A stretch of DNA of 64,000 nt, taken from positions 1,638,916 through 1,702,915 of the forward strand of contig NC_134032.1 in NCBI RefSeq assembly GCF_964204645.1, given 5' to 3'. The notes under the pieces were generated by a model. The model was given only the letters and a program-made list of their open reading frames with translations, was not told the DNA's origin and made no database searches. This document shows positions 38,801-49,300 of the stretch, one piece after another. Every line of letters starts with the position of its first letter. Position 1 is the first letter of the stretch. This DNA comes from Tubulanus polymorphus (taxonomy: Eukaryota; Nemertea; Palaeonemertea; Tubulaniformes; Tubulanidae). The position numbers and the translations under genes are program-made.

Positions 38801-39065
38801 ATTCCTTGAGCTAGTGTAGTTTATTCAACGTTTCAACTATATCCTAATAGTCATATTCAGGAATACAATATCCTGTTCAGTTCGTAGAATAAGATAGATC
38901 GATAGGCAGACGTTATAAGGGAAGTTGTGTAGTTTCAGTCATGTACGGCGTTTATGTTTGATTTATTTGCAGGTTAAGACGGCAGCTAAATCTAAGAAAG
39001 ACAGTAAAACATCCAAGAGCAAAGACTCGAAACGAGGAGGCAAGGGCAAGGGCAAGGCGAAATAA
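20839..39065 (+). CDS. RFC1: Replication factor C large subunit (clamp loader subunit 1)
   Basis: Opens and loads PCNA in replication and repair. Coding exons: 20839-20841 (ATG only, inferred), 21975-22424, 23426-23615, 25065-25834, 26630-26809, 28334-28447, 29008-29190, 29687-29855, 30605-30702, 31497-31608, 32220-32548, 33165-33263, 33935-34083, 34890-35007, 35691-35836, 36155-36368, 37397-37594, 38973-39065. All junction phases agree: 1204 residues, against 1148 in human. N-terminal DIRKFF and VLDFFG (about 253-258) are conserved short motifs; 8-470 is charged and disordered. BRCT about 472-555, LLWVDKYKP and IGQQGD start the AAA+ module, Walker A GPPGIGKT 704-711, Walker B LMDEVD 771-776. 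The C-terminal RFC1 domain and a Lys-rich tail follow. Exon 2 has a weak donor (AAG|GTTTTT). The single-codon first exon is the only speculative piece. Confidence 0.95.
21068..21105. mobile_element. MITE end, CATCCTCGCTTGCCAGGG family
   Basis: Isolated left end in RFC1 intron 1, followed by matching AACTTGCGCCAACACAAA. At 21370-21392 lies an isolated CACTGAAAGGGTTAA end of the piggyBac-like family. Confidence 0.5.
22956..23251. mobile_element. piggyBac-like MITE (CCCTTTCAGTGC family), RFC1 intron 2
   Basis: TTAA at both borders. Ends are slightly mutated (CTCTTTCAGTGC, GCACTGAAAAGG). Contains ACACCGCATTGCGGTGTA palindromes. Confidence 0.86.
23668..23768. mobile_element. Palindromic AGTTCCACAGTT/AGTTAA MITE, RFC1 intron 3
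   Basis: GGATCCAGTTCCATAGTT at the left and AACTCACAACACTGGGTCC at the right, with inner TTAACTC(A/T)GAGTTAA inverted repeats. Relatives: 6745, 18422, 32835-32946, 40527-40637. Confidence 0.65.
23820..24030. repeat. Tandem repeat, about 60 bp, four copies
   Basis: Repeated TCTATCAAGAAAGCTTAGTG...AAGACTTA...GGGGATGACTT, in RFC1 intron 3. Confidence 0.75.
24217..24505. mobile_element. piggyBac-like MITE (CCCTTTCAGTGC family), RFC1 intron 3
   Basis: TTAA borders. Same orientation as the copy at 1248. Confidence 0.87.
26195..26590. repeat. Direct duplication of about 95 bp, 290 bp apart, RFC1 intron 4
   Basis: CTCATTTCACTGGAAAGAAC through TCCTTCTTAGTAC occurs at 26205-26297 and again at 26498-26587, just upstream of exon 5. 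Confidence 0.8.
27361..27604. repeat. 40-bp tandem repeat, six copies, RFC1 intron 5
   Basis: Unit GTGTGGGGCTGAGCAAAGCC plus TTTAGGCCTCTGTCATTTCC, with few differences between copies. Confidence 0.92.
27640..28020. repeat. Direct duplication, about 95 bp, RFC1 intron 5
   Basis: GGAAGGCTGTATGTCGGGGG through the following TCATAGAGGCGGCC occurs at about 27650-27745 and 27920-28015. Confidence 0.8.
29209..29554. mobile_element. piggyBac-like MITE, long variant, RFC1 intron 7
   Basis: TTAA borders. About 55 bp longer than other copies because the segment with the TTTTGCTAGTACACCGC palindrome is duplicated. Confidence 0.86.
30005..30500. repeat. Tandem repeat, about 48-51 bp, nine copies, RFC1 intron 8
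   Basis: Unit AACTTAAGACCAGTCTAAGC + TCATTTTGGTTCTATAGCCA + ATCTAAC. The left border GGACCGGTTCCATAG resembles the end of the CCGGTTTTATAGAC foldback family, so it may be an expanded element. Confidence 0.88.
30849..31426. mobile_element. Two piggyBac-like MITEs joined head to head, RFC1 intron 9
   Basis: The first copy (30849-31140) ends at ACTGAAAGGG and a second copy in inverse orientation begins at once (TGTCTACACTG..., to GGTTAA at 31426). A nested or recombined insertion. Confidence 0.82.
31768..32061. mobile_element. piggyBac-like MITE, RFC1 intron 10
   Basis: TTAA at both ends, CCCTTTCAGTGC and GCACTGAAAGGG intact. A worn foldback element with CCCGGTTTTATATA ends follows at 32065-32175. 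Confidence 0.88.
32828..32946. mobile_element. Palindromic AGTTCCACAGTT/AGTTAA MITE, RFC1 intron 11
   Basis: AGTTCCACAGTTTGAGTTAA at left, CTCACAACTGTGGAACCGAG at right. Confidence 0.7.
33331..33487 (-). mobile_element. Foldback element with hammerhead-like core (family 2), RFC1 intron 12
   Basis: Arms CCACAATAATGAAGCCAAGA and inverse (ending TATTGTGG) are about 55 bp each and almost perfectly complementary. The loop, on the minus strand, reads CTGATGA-T, GGCTAA CAGTTG TTAGCC, GAAACGTC at about 33389-33425. That is the order of the conserved parts of a hammerhead ribozyme. Ends CCCACAAT-A are shared with 53041-53150 and 61262-61517. Confidence 0.75.
33541..33836. mobile_element. piggyBac-like MITE, RFC1 intron 12
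   Basis: TTAA at left; the right border is GGGTTAT, so one target copy is mutated. Confidence 0.86.
34158..34350 (+). mobile_element. Foldback element with hammerhead-like core (family 3), RFC1 intron 13
   Basis: Arms CCCACTATCTACAGAT and its inverse AATCTGTAAATAGTGGG, plus AAAACAAGAATTTA and its inverse. The centre on the plus strand, at about 34234-34266, reads CTGACGA-T, GATCTC TAGGAC GAGATC, GAAACGTC. Same arrangement as 33331-33487 with unrelated stem II bases. Confidence 0.7.
34409..34816. mobile_element. MITE with CATCCTxGCTTGCC ends, longest copy, RFC1 intron 13
   Basis: Left CATCCTAGCTTGCCAGCGTT and right AACCCTGGCAAGTGAGGATG. Includes two copies of a segment with TATAGACTGGTGGCCGC and CCAGTCC(G/A)C. 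It sits 74 bases upstream of exon 14. Confidence 0.8.
35053..35468. mobile_element. piggyBac-like MITE plus partial second copy, RFC1 intron 14
   Basis: Full copy 35053-35342 with TTAA borders. A 125-bp right-end copy follows directly (35342-35468), sharing the TTAA. Confidence 0.85.
35880..36075. repeat. Direct duplication, about 95 bp, RFC1 intron 15
   Basis: GAAGTGTGGACGATCAGTTT ... ATGTC(T/C)GGTGTT occurs at 35882-35952 and 35991-36062. Confidence 0.8.
36724..36893. mobile_element. MITE with TCATTCATTTATTACGTACG ends, copy 1, RFC1 intron 16
   Basis: Inverted ends GATCATTCATTTATTACGTA and ACGTAATAAATGAATGA. The interior has C-runs on one strand (CCCCCCTCCCCCTC twice). About 170 bp. Confidence 0.82.
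36991..37157. mobile_element. MITE with TCATTCATTTATTACGTACG ends, copy 2, RFC1 intron 16
   Basis: Opposite orientation to copy 1, 98 bp away, so the two form a large inverted pair. A shortened third copy lies at 55241-55320. Confidence 0.82.
37700..38880 (-). repeat. 69-bp satellite with hammerhead-like unit, RFC1 intron 17
   Basis: Twelve units keep an exact 69-base step from 37792 to 38551 (anchor AATAGTC); after a 120-bp interruption more copies end near 38870. On the minus strand each unit reads TATTC-CTGAAGA-T-GACTAT TAGGAT ATAGTC-GAAACGTT-GAATA: hammerhead-like core, 6-bp stem II, and 5-bp stem I between TATTC and GAATA. The unit also has AGGAATAC-T-GTATTCCT. The left border (GAGAATCCC, AAGTCCGAAAA) matches the foldback at 61262-61517, so the array probably expanded inside such an element. 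Catalysis is inferred, not shown. Confidence 0.85.
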
Positions 39066-39066
39066 A
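39061..39066 (+). promoter_or_regulatory. AATAAA overlapping the RFC1 stop codon
   Basis: AATAAA embeds the TAA stop (39063-39065). A second AATAAA at 39285-39290, in TGTAATAAAAACAC, is the more likely poly(A) signal, giving a 3' UTR of about 240 bases. Confidence 0.55.
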
Positions 39067-39299
39067 TCACGCGTTGGAAAATCAGGGGGTGGTTGCTTAA
39101 AAGTTGGTTAGACGAGTTAACTAGTGGATATAGTTGACGTTGTGACAATTAAAAGTTCATCGTTACTATGGTATTTATCGGCCGGTTATCGTTAACCAAC
39201 TTTTCAGCAACTGGCGCCCTTGTTCAATAATCTGAAATGTAAATATCAGACTCTGTACAAAATACATATCTATATCCTTGTTGTAATAAAAACACTGGA

Positions 39300-40526
39300 A
39301 ATGAAAAACTGTTTATTTCAAGATAGTATTTAACTGGGTCTCGGTATCAAGAAGTCTTAATTTAAATTCTTCCATAATTCACGACTCTACTTGGTTCATC
39401 TTGGTTTATCTGGGTTCGTCAAGGTAAAAAACAAAAGCGATGAGAAACAAGGCAATCTTTTTGGCCTTGTTGAAGAATTATGATCGAATAATCATGCGGG
39501 AAAGATAGCGGGTAGCTCCGATGAATTTTACTCGGAGCCATCCATATACCGGATAAATCGTCGTTACACACCCGGAAATGAATTGACAAATCAATCAATA
39601 AAGTCGAATTAGAAAATCGAAAATCGGCGACCGAAAAAGTTTAGAAATGCGACAGATCAAGTGACATGTTTGAAAAGCAATGATTTCGAGTACGACAAAA
39701 TATCAAACATTTACTGATTGAATACTTAGATGGTTTATCTGGAGATGTCAGTTTGTTAAATCGGTAGGTTTTTCGTAAATTGCAGATTAATTTACAGTTA
39801 CAGACAGGCCTATGTATTCCCTCCTCCCGCGAGATGAGGCCCGGCCTCCCCTCACAGCTCATCAGTGAGCTCACTTCGAATCATGTGAATTCCATTCTTA
39901 CTATTCCCTCCCCTCTTCTATTCATGGCATGAAACAGTTCACTTCAGCTGGATTCTCTCTCATCAGAAATTAACCGGCTGTCATCTACGTAGGCCTAAGG
40001 CTAGAAAATGATATACCCGTAATTTAAAGAAAAGTTTCGGTAAAAGTACAGATCTGCACCTCTCATGATTGATGCATTCTGCTGAATGACAGAATCTTTC
40101 TAGTGTAGATATCTTGAAATTAACTAATGGCAATGTACTGAATTGCTGATGACATTTTTAATCTGAAACAATGATATTTAATGTAATTGATTGAACTGTT
40201 TACACGGAGAGGTTTCATGAAGTTTGACATTTCGTGATTTTAATGAAAAAATTGATAGCTTAGTTCTTATTTCTGTTGACCTGGCCAGTTGCTGGTAGTT
40301 GCTTACTGTCGATGACGATCCTCCAGGTTTGATAGTGGTTACCGCTCCAATTTCTCTTGACAGGTTAAAGATTCAAATGAACTACACTGATAAGCTTGGC
40401 CTAAGCAATTTACGGTGAAGTCTATCTGACTGGAAAAGTGAAACTTATATTATACAGCGACTTGTAGGCCTATGATTATGATTGGATATGAGAAACCGGG
40501 TTAAGTAGTGTTTAGGATAAAATTCT
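39300..40526. other. Spacer between RFC1 and SNX19
   Basis: No supported gene. Short unsupported frames only. Confidence 0.45.
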
Positions 40527-40637
40527 GGACCCAGTTCCACAGTTGCGAGTTAAGATTTGACTCTGAGTTAACTCACTGAAAGTGAACTAATTTTAACTCA
40601 GAGTTAACTCTAACTCACAACTGTGGAACTGGATCCT
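40527..40637. mobile_element. Palindromic AGTTCCACAGTT/AGTTAA MITE, best copy
   Basis: Ends GGACCCAGTTCCACAGTT and AACTGTGGAACTGGATCC. The middle contains TTAACTCAGAGTTAACTC and its inverse. Almost a perfect palindrome of 111 bp. Confidence 0.8.
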
Positions 40638-40884
40638 GCTTAAAAAACCACACTGGATTACCGGTTTACTGCGATAAAAACTACTGATTTAGGAGGTGTG
40701 TACAGTTATTGGGTTATGAAAGTGATACAGACACTTCTTCAAAATTTGATATTTTCTGCTTTAAAACTCCATATATCCAGGAATGACTAATCTTTAGGGA
40801 CCCTGTTGAATTTGTTTGTTTGTTTTTGGCTTTACGTTGCTTGGATCTCGTTTTCACAAAATACTAAACCTATTGGATTATTGA

Positions 40885-41145
40885 TTTAAGATTCCTTTGA
40901 AGTGTTAGCCTACCCGCACACTGTAAGCAGCCAGCAGAACTCGAACCCACTTGTCACTCAGCACTGATGGTGAATGCTATAGCACTGGCCGTGTTTCCCC
41001 AAGACTAACCCTATTGGATTTTTAATTTAACCTCACGATGGAACCGCGGCCTTTGAAGTGTTGCCCGCACGCTGTAAGCAGCCAGCAGAACTCGAACCCA
41101 CTTGTCACTCAGCACTGATAGTGAATGCTATAGAGCATCACGCCA
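40885..41145 (-). repeat. Duplicated tRNA-like SINE fragment
   Basis: GCAGCCAGCAGAACTCGAAC through CACTGAT(G/A)GTGAATGCTATAG occurs at about 40925-40985 and 41082-41135. On the minus strand it holds GGGTTCGAGTTC, a B-box-like motif. It lies in the presumed SNX19 upstream region. Confidence 0.6.
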
Positions 41146-41268
41146 TATATATCCGCTAAATATCCCTGAAAATTCACAAATTTCCCTTATGAATAAACCC
41201 GTGTATTGCTGCGCCATCTGGTGTGTGCCGGTGATCAATGTGTAGTATTTTTAACGTATTTTTCAGAT

Positions 41269-44200
41269 ATGGAATCAGAGGACGAGAGTTCGCTGAAAGT
41301 CGCGCGGAAATTCCGCGACTTCCTGTCGTATCACAACAACTTCACGACGCTTCAGAAGATATCGTCGATATTCGTCGCGTTGCTCGCGCTGGCAGTCGTA
41401 ACGCGCAACGGCGGTCCGGTTCTGACGTTCTTCACCGCGAGCGGTCTGTGTTTCCTCGTCGCGTCGAAACTCTACGAGATCGCCGATCGCGAAACGTCAC
41501 GTTTCCTGCGTCGCGTGGCGCGCAATCTGCAACTGCTGTTCTACGAAAACGTCGTGCGTCCGCGCTTGAAGAAGAAATCAAAACCGGCGGCGTCGATGTC
41601 GGCGCGCGAACTCGAACACATCGAATACTGTTTAACCGAGCAGTTGAACTTGATGAAATCGTTGATTTTTCGAGATTTCATATCGTCGTGGTACTCGACG
41701 CTGAGCGATAACGCACAGAGCGCCACCGACGCCAACGCGATCGTCGCCGATCTGTTCGCATACGCGCGCCGCCGACTGGAGTCCGTCGACCGGCGCGAGC
41801 TCGTCGTGCGCGTCGTCGACACGTACGCGCGCCACGTCGCCGCGATCGTCGACGCCGAGGCGTTCGTGCGTCGGCAGCCGAAATACCGACGCCGCCGTCG
41901 CGACGCCGAGTTCAAGAAGATCGCGACGGTCGACGAGGTTTTCACGCTGAACGCGCGTTGGCACCCGGCGCTCGGCGCTCCGTCGGAATATCTGCGCGGT
42001 TGCGTCGACGTTCTGGCGAAGGTTCTGTTGAAGTCGGATCTTTACGCGTGTTTCACCGGGCGCGAGATGCTCGTCGACGTTTTAACGTCGAACGTCCTCG
42101 AGCCGTTGATCGCGAGGTTCGCGACGACCTCGTTCATTCACGAGATCGTCGTGAAGATTTTAACCGAGGACGAGGACGACGACGATGAATCGCGCGGCGC
42201 GGAATACGAGAAGGACGGCGTCGCGTTGAAGCGCCAACGAAGCAACCACGTTTTATACAAAAACGACGACGACGAGTCGGACGCGAGTTCCTACACGACC
42301 GACGTTCTCGCGCAACATTTTAAAATCGACGTTAAAAATCCGTCTGCGCGTTCCGACGGAAATACGATAAACGCAACCGGTAGAGATGAGGAGGAAACTC
42401 GTTCCTCTTCTTACCGCAGAACCGGAGATGATGATGACGACGACGACGATAAAAGCGGGAAATTGAGCTGTCGTAAAATCGGTAAATCTTCGTTTTATAT
42501 TCCGCAAGAGGCCGTTTCGCCGAGTCGCGAATTAGGACCGTCGTCGCCGTCGCGCAAAGATGACGAATCGTCCGATTATAATTATCGCGATGAACAAATT
42601 TCGATAGCTGTGATAACGACAGACGCGTTCGAAAATGACGATACGCGGGTCGACGACCGAATGAAGCGTCCTAGCAGACGTAAATATACGGCGTTCGAAA
42701 ATATCGATATCTGCGATGTCGATGTCGACGCGACCGCCGCCCCGGCGATGATATTGAACAAACGTCGATTTACGGTGTTCGAAAATATCGAAATATGCGA
42801 CGTCGCCGACGACAATGGCGGTGATAAATCGGTCGGCGCGGAGACGTCGGACGACGCGAACAATCGGTTGACGGTTTCGGCGAAAACGGAACGCAGCACG
42901 TCGTCGCAGTCGGATTATCTCGTGATTCCGAGCGATGGGTCGGAATCGGAAAACGTTTATTCCGTGAACTCGCAATCGTTCCTCATCGCGAGTTCGTCGG
43001 AGTCTAAACTCGGTCGAGGAATCGCCCCCAGTTTGAAGCCGCTGACAGGACTTGCCCCCGGTTCGGAGCCCGCCGATATACCCGTCCCCGGTTCGAATCC
43101 TCACCTGGAACTCGTCGCCAGTTCGGAGCCGTGTACCGGACTCGGCGCGGACTTCGACCCGGAACTCGCCGCCGGTTCCGAGGAGGATATCGTCGCCTCG
43201 TTACCCGAGAACGCGGAACGTCGTTTAGGAGATTTCGCGCAATCGGCTTCGAACGCGAGTTTGTTTTCGCTCGGCGGTTCGAGCAGACGCGAATCGGCGA
43301 TTTCGTCAGACGCGATTTCGTCGGATACGGACAGCATCGCGTCGTCGGAGAGAACGGAACCCGGCTACCACGCCGCGACGTCCGGCGGTAATCCACCGGT
43401 TAACGTACCCGGTCAACCGCCGTTCTTTCGAAATTTGAAAATTCCGTCGACGGATTTCATCGACGAGAAATTCGCTACTTACAACATCGAGGTAAAGATG
43501 GCGATTTTCTTTTCTTTTTCTGTTGTTAACCCTTTCAGTGCGTCTACACCACAGTGCGGTGTACGAATCGGTGATGGATTTTGTGAGTACACCGCACTGC
43601 GGTGAATTGATTTAATGATTAAGATGGAATATTTTGTTTAAATTGTTGTTTATGAACGTAGGGTTTATTAACCCTTTCAGTGCGTCTACATCGCAGTGCA
43701 GTGTAATAAATCAGTGATAGATTTTGCTAGTACATTGCACTGTGGTGTATTGGTGTAATTAGTTTTTATCTCTATTGAAAGATGGCAGCACCTGTCAAAC
43801 ATAGTGAAATATTAGTTACTAACGATACACCGCACCGCGGTGTAGACGCACTATAGTGGTATTCCCGTTATTCAACACACTAGGGTGGAATTTTTCCAAA
43901 TTTTCAAATTATAACCAGCACTATAGGGTATTGATTAGTCAGCACTGAAAGGGTTAAGGATACCGAATTTGTGCAATTTTTAGTATTTTTTGTATTCTTT
44001 ATATGCGTGGAAATAGGCTAGTTAGTTACCTAATCGTTGGTGGTAAGCTTTTATAATCAGATAGGCTTATACCAACGTTAGGGATGATGTGGTTCGTGAA
44101 AATATCCGATCGTGAAACTAAACCTCAGATGCTAGACTGGTTACCGACTGGGAAATAGGCCTAGCACGTGTTCAAAATCTAGTGTTTGAAGCTGCTCTAC

Positions 44201-46194
44201 TTGTCATCTGCGTGTAATCCGATAAATTTCCACTAGATGGCAGACTAGTCAAACCTGCCAGCTCAAACTGTATCAGCATGCTCTAGTTAGTCTTATAGTC
44301 GATCGATTAAATGCACAAACACTCTTAGGGTTTCCTCAGAGTTGGTGTAGCACTCAAGCAGTTAAGTCCACAGTAGACAAAACCTCTCGTTGAAGAATAG
44401 AGGAAAATAAACAATGAATTCTTTATGATATTACTTGCACGTGCTGTCCTGAAAACATCTAAATTTAAAATCCTTCGAAATCGGAATCATCAGATTCCAA
44501 ATCATCATATAATGAAAACAATGACAGACGGTTCTGAGATACCTGGCTCTTATTGAAACCAGTGTAGACCGAGTGCGCAGCTACACGCGCATTTCAGGTG
44601 ATGTCATTATAAGCCAATCAGAAATCACAGATTTATGTTTTGTTTTTGTTTAGTATGAAAGCTGGCATCGAACCGAAGACCGCGAGGCGCCCGTTCTCAT
44701 CAGTAAAACTGTTAAACGCAGATTTCGGGAATTCGTCATCTTACAAGAACGATTAGAAGATCATCGTAAATATAAAAAACTACTCAGAGGTAAAGAAACC
44801 CGGGCCCGGTTTTATAGACTGGTATTACCTTCAAGCCAGGGGTTAAATCGATTGAAAATGAATTGAGTTAGCCCCCGGGTTAAAGGTAATACCAGTCTGT
44901 AAAATCGGTCCCTGTAAACTTAGACTGGCTTCAACCTTACTGGCCTTTACTAGGCCTAATGAAATAAAATGTCAGTGATTTCAATAAGAGCCAGGTCCCA
45001 GGTCCCAGACCCGTCTGTCGTGGGTTGAGGACCTGTTTTTTCAAACCAGCTTTCATTTCCGGGACTGTGACATATCATGGGACCCTCCTGTTTTTCAAAG
45101 GGACCTGGCTTGTTAATTTCTTATTGAAAACACTGTATGTAAAATCAAAGATAATCCTAGTGCACCGAGGTGTACTACTGCTAGGCCTAATACTATAGGC
45201 CTAGCAGTAGTACACTGCACCTAGGTGTACTACTGCTAGGCCTATAGTATTAGGCCTAATGAAATTATACCTTAAATCAATGATAATCCTAGTACACCTG
45301 CTAGGTATATAGTATTTCATGATTGGGTTCATGGTGTTTTGATTGATATTGATTGAAACTTTCATCGGCTACCCACGAGGCCAATATCTACAAATGTATA
45401 ATATACAAATTTGCCCGAATGGCCCATGGCAAAAAATAGTGGCGTAAAGTTGTCGCCTGCTCATCTGATGAATAATATCTGAAGAGGGCGCCTCCGGGCT
45501 GCGGATTGATCAGCCCTGTCTGATGTGCGGTGTATTACTTTGTTTTTTTTTTTTTTCTAGGCATAAAAGCTCCGTCGAAATGGCTGACGTTGCCGTTCGC
45601 CAAAATGGACAACGTTTTAATCAAACAAAGACAATCATTTTTAGAGAAATATTTACAGGTAAAAATGAACTGGACTCGCGAGTTACCCTCGTTGAGAACC
45701 GACCCAGTAACGTACTCTATTTCTTACAAGTATTGTGCCCTTATTATGGTTTTTAGTCCATTTGCGCGGACTTAGGCAATCTTTAGGCAATCTTTAGGCA
45801 ATTCTTAGGCAATGCTGACCAGGTATTTAGGTATAATCTTAATGATCAGTCGATAATTCGTGTTATTTTTTCCTGTTTTTTCTTTTTTTTACAGCAAATA
45901 GTCAGTATTGAAACGTTAGCGTTGAGTTCCGAAGTGAAGGAGTTTTTGGCGTACGGTCGCGACGCGGGTCTGGCGTTCGTTAAGAAACCAGCGGAGTCTC
46001 CAGCTAGGGTATGTGTGTCCGTGGGACATATCTGAAGTAGTGATATCTGAAGTAGATGCTTTATATTTCATGTAGAGTACTTAAATCATTATTATTATCA
46101 TTATAATGATTAAAATAATAATAAAAATAATAATGATTATAATAATAATGATTATAATTATTATTATTATTATTAGCATTATTATTATCATTAC

Positions 46195-46255
<61 letters not shown>

Positions 46256-46283
46256 TAGCATTATTATTATTAGCATTAATTAG

Positions 46284-46326
<43 letters not shown>

Positions 46327-49300
46327 TAGCATTATTATTAATTAGCATTATTATTATTAGCATTATTATTAATTAGCATTATTATTATTAGCATTATTAT
46401 TATTAGCATTGATATCATCAAGCAAATCCGTTGAATTTTGTGGTGTTTTTGTGAGATCACTTTTCTTTATTTATAACTATATGATTCTGTTGTTTCGATG
46501 TACATTTTAGGCCCTTACATAGTCATTGGTGACAATTTCATTTGGACGTTTCCATACATACCTGATTTGAGGCCAATTTGCCAGAATATGAGGCAAAATT
46601 GTTTGGGCACCGATGATTAGATGAACTCGCAGAATTTCATCAGAACTTTACCCTAATTTTGTCAATATTCCTGTTGATGTAGACGTTAGCTTCAATCCTA
46701 GATGATAGACAGGAGCTGGCGTTGAACACATACTGCACAGGATAGTAAAATCCTGCACCAACAGAATAGATAGAAAAACGAAATTTCGTAGTCTGGCAGA
46801 TCCGTTGAATTTGTGTGGTGTTTTTGCGAGATCACTGTTCCTTATTCAAAACTATATGATTCTGTTGTTTTGATGCACTTTTTATGCCCTCATTGGTCGC
46901 CAAAATATATGAAAGGCAAACATTGCGTACTGGTTGTATACTATGTTAAACAATATTATAAAACTGGTTTTTAACTTACTACGCAAGTGTTTGTCATGTG
47001 GCATGAATGGATTCATTGTGAAATGCCTTTTAAGACAATCATTTTTAACCTATGACTTTATAAGAATTTCATACGGATATTATTTGGTTTGATATCGATG
47101 TGAAGATATCTACGCTTACTACAAAGTTGAATCGATTGAGAGGTTTTGTGAAACTTGATGATAAAATATGAAGGAAAGTTTGTTCGAAAAAGACGCGACT
47201 TTAGCAGACGCCGATTACGGCAGTTTGTCCGAGAACGTTAGTAGATTTGAGACGCGAGAGCGGGGGCAATCGTCGCGAGGATTTTCTTGTAACATCCGCT
47301 GTCAGGCGAACCGTATAGTTATTGTCGGAATCGTGAGCTTCGTGTTGCTTATCGTCAACATGTCATCGGGAACAATAGTAGCCGTCGTTTCCGAGATGCA
47401 AGGTGGATTTCGCAATAACTCGTCGTTTACGGATCGTCATATCGCCGAGAATGTAGCCATTACTAAAGCTGTATTTGAAGTCGGATTGGTGGTCGGGAGT
47501 ATTATCTGCGGTCGACTGACGTTCAAGTACGGCCACGTATATTCGTTCTGGTTCGGTATCGTATTCGGACTCGTCGGCACGCTCGTCTCCGCGTTCGCGC
47601 CCGTCTGGTGGATGTTGACGATTCTACATTCGTTCGTCGGACTTTCGCGGGCGTTCGTTCTCAACGCCGGATCGACTATGGTGGCCGTCGCTTTTCGAAA
47701 CGACGCCTCGCGAGTTCTAGCTTTAGCGATCGTGTATAGTTGTAACCTTACGGGTACTCGGTACGGATATTCGTTGAGTCTGTACGAGATACAATGGATC
47801 GGATGCGCCGTACCGTTTTTCTCTCTTTTCGGCCTTCTGGTGATAGCTGCCGTATTTCGCGCTTTCGTCGAAATTGAGAATAACATTGCCGAAACGCTCG
47901 AGGAAAAACGCATCCACCTCGACCCGATAAAAGCGATGTTGACCGATACCCAAACGATCGTTCTTTTCCGGCTGAGAAGTATCTTCATCGTTAGCGCGAA
48001 TGTCCATTACGAGTTCGCGCCTTTGTTGGTCGAGCGGGTCTTACCCGACGCGAAACATCGGCAGCTAGGAACGATCGTGTTCTTATCGACGACGATATTT
48101 ATAATTAGCACGAACGTACTCGGCTTATTGGTGGCGAAAACTAGAAATTATCGTCGGATTTATTTCGTCGGTTATTGCGCGATGGCGACGATCTCATTCG
48201 CGTCGTACCCGTTTGCGCGATACATCTGGCAAGCGTTCGCTGCGGATAATCTTCGTGCGTTGTCGTTCGCCCTCGAGAATAGTTTCTACTTTTCCTGGTT
48301 GTCCGATGTCGCCGATGAGAAATTTAACGGTTATTACGAGACTATTTATGCAATAGATGCCGTTATATCGCGTGTCGTAGCTATCATACTGATGTTGATA
48401 TTGGGCGCTGTGCAACCGTTTATCGGATACTCGGCCATTTTTATTGGCGTCGGTGTTGTGAATTTTACTTATTCTTTTACGTCACTCGTAATGCGAGATG
48501 CGGCAGGGTCGATTCAACATTCACCGGACTAGCAGCTCTGTGCTGCATATTGATGTATCTATTTGTAAACGAGAAATCCGTAAAATCAATAAAAAGTGAA
48601 ACCACACCTTTTGGATATATTTTTGTGATATTTTCTGGTATTCAATGATGGGGGTTGCAAAGAGACATAAGATAAAACATTCTGAAAGAGGTACCTTACC
48701 GAGGTATTCTGATAGGAACCTTACCAAGGTATTCTGATAGGTACCTTACCAAGGTATTCTGATAGTTACCTTACCAAGGTATTCTGATAGGTACCTTACC
48801 AAGGTATTCTGATAGGTACCTAACCAAGGCATTCTGATAGGAACCTTACCAAGGTATTCTGATAGGTACCTTACCAAGGTATTCTGATAGGAACCTTACC
48901 AAGGTATTCTGATAGGAACCTTACCAAGGTATTCTGATAGGTACCTTACCAAGGTATTCTGATAGGTACCTTACCAAGGTATTCTGATAGGTACCTTACC
49001 AAGGTATTCCGATAGGTACCTTACCAAGGCATTCCGATAGGTACCTTACCAAGGTATTCCGATAGGTACCTTACCAAGGTATTCTGATAGGTACCTTACC
49101 AAGGTATTCTGATAGGTACCTTACCAAGGCATTCTGATAGGTGCCTTACCAAGGCATTCTGATAGGTACCTTACCAAGGTATTCTGATAGGAACATTACC
49201 AAGGTATTCTGATAGGTACCTTACCAAGGTATTCTGATAGGTACCTTACCAAGGTATTCTGATAGGAACCTTACCAAGGTATTCTGATAGTTACCTTACC

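Noticed and set aside
41541-43396. Several 78-190 codon minus-strand frames
   Set aside because: Shadows of the GC-rich SNX19 exon 1 (CGN/GAC codon use gives open antisense frames).
46061-46276. Poly-Asn minus-strand protein
   Set aside because: Artefact of the (ATT)n repeat.
47168-48532. Bacterial contamination or horizontal transfer for the intronless transporter
   Set aside because: It aligns with animal SLC18 proteins, has a eukaryotic poly(A) signal and sits in an intact host intron; retroposition is the simpler explanation.
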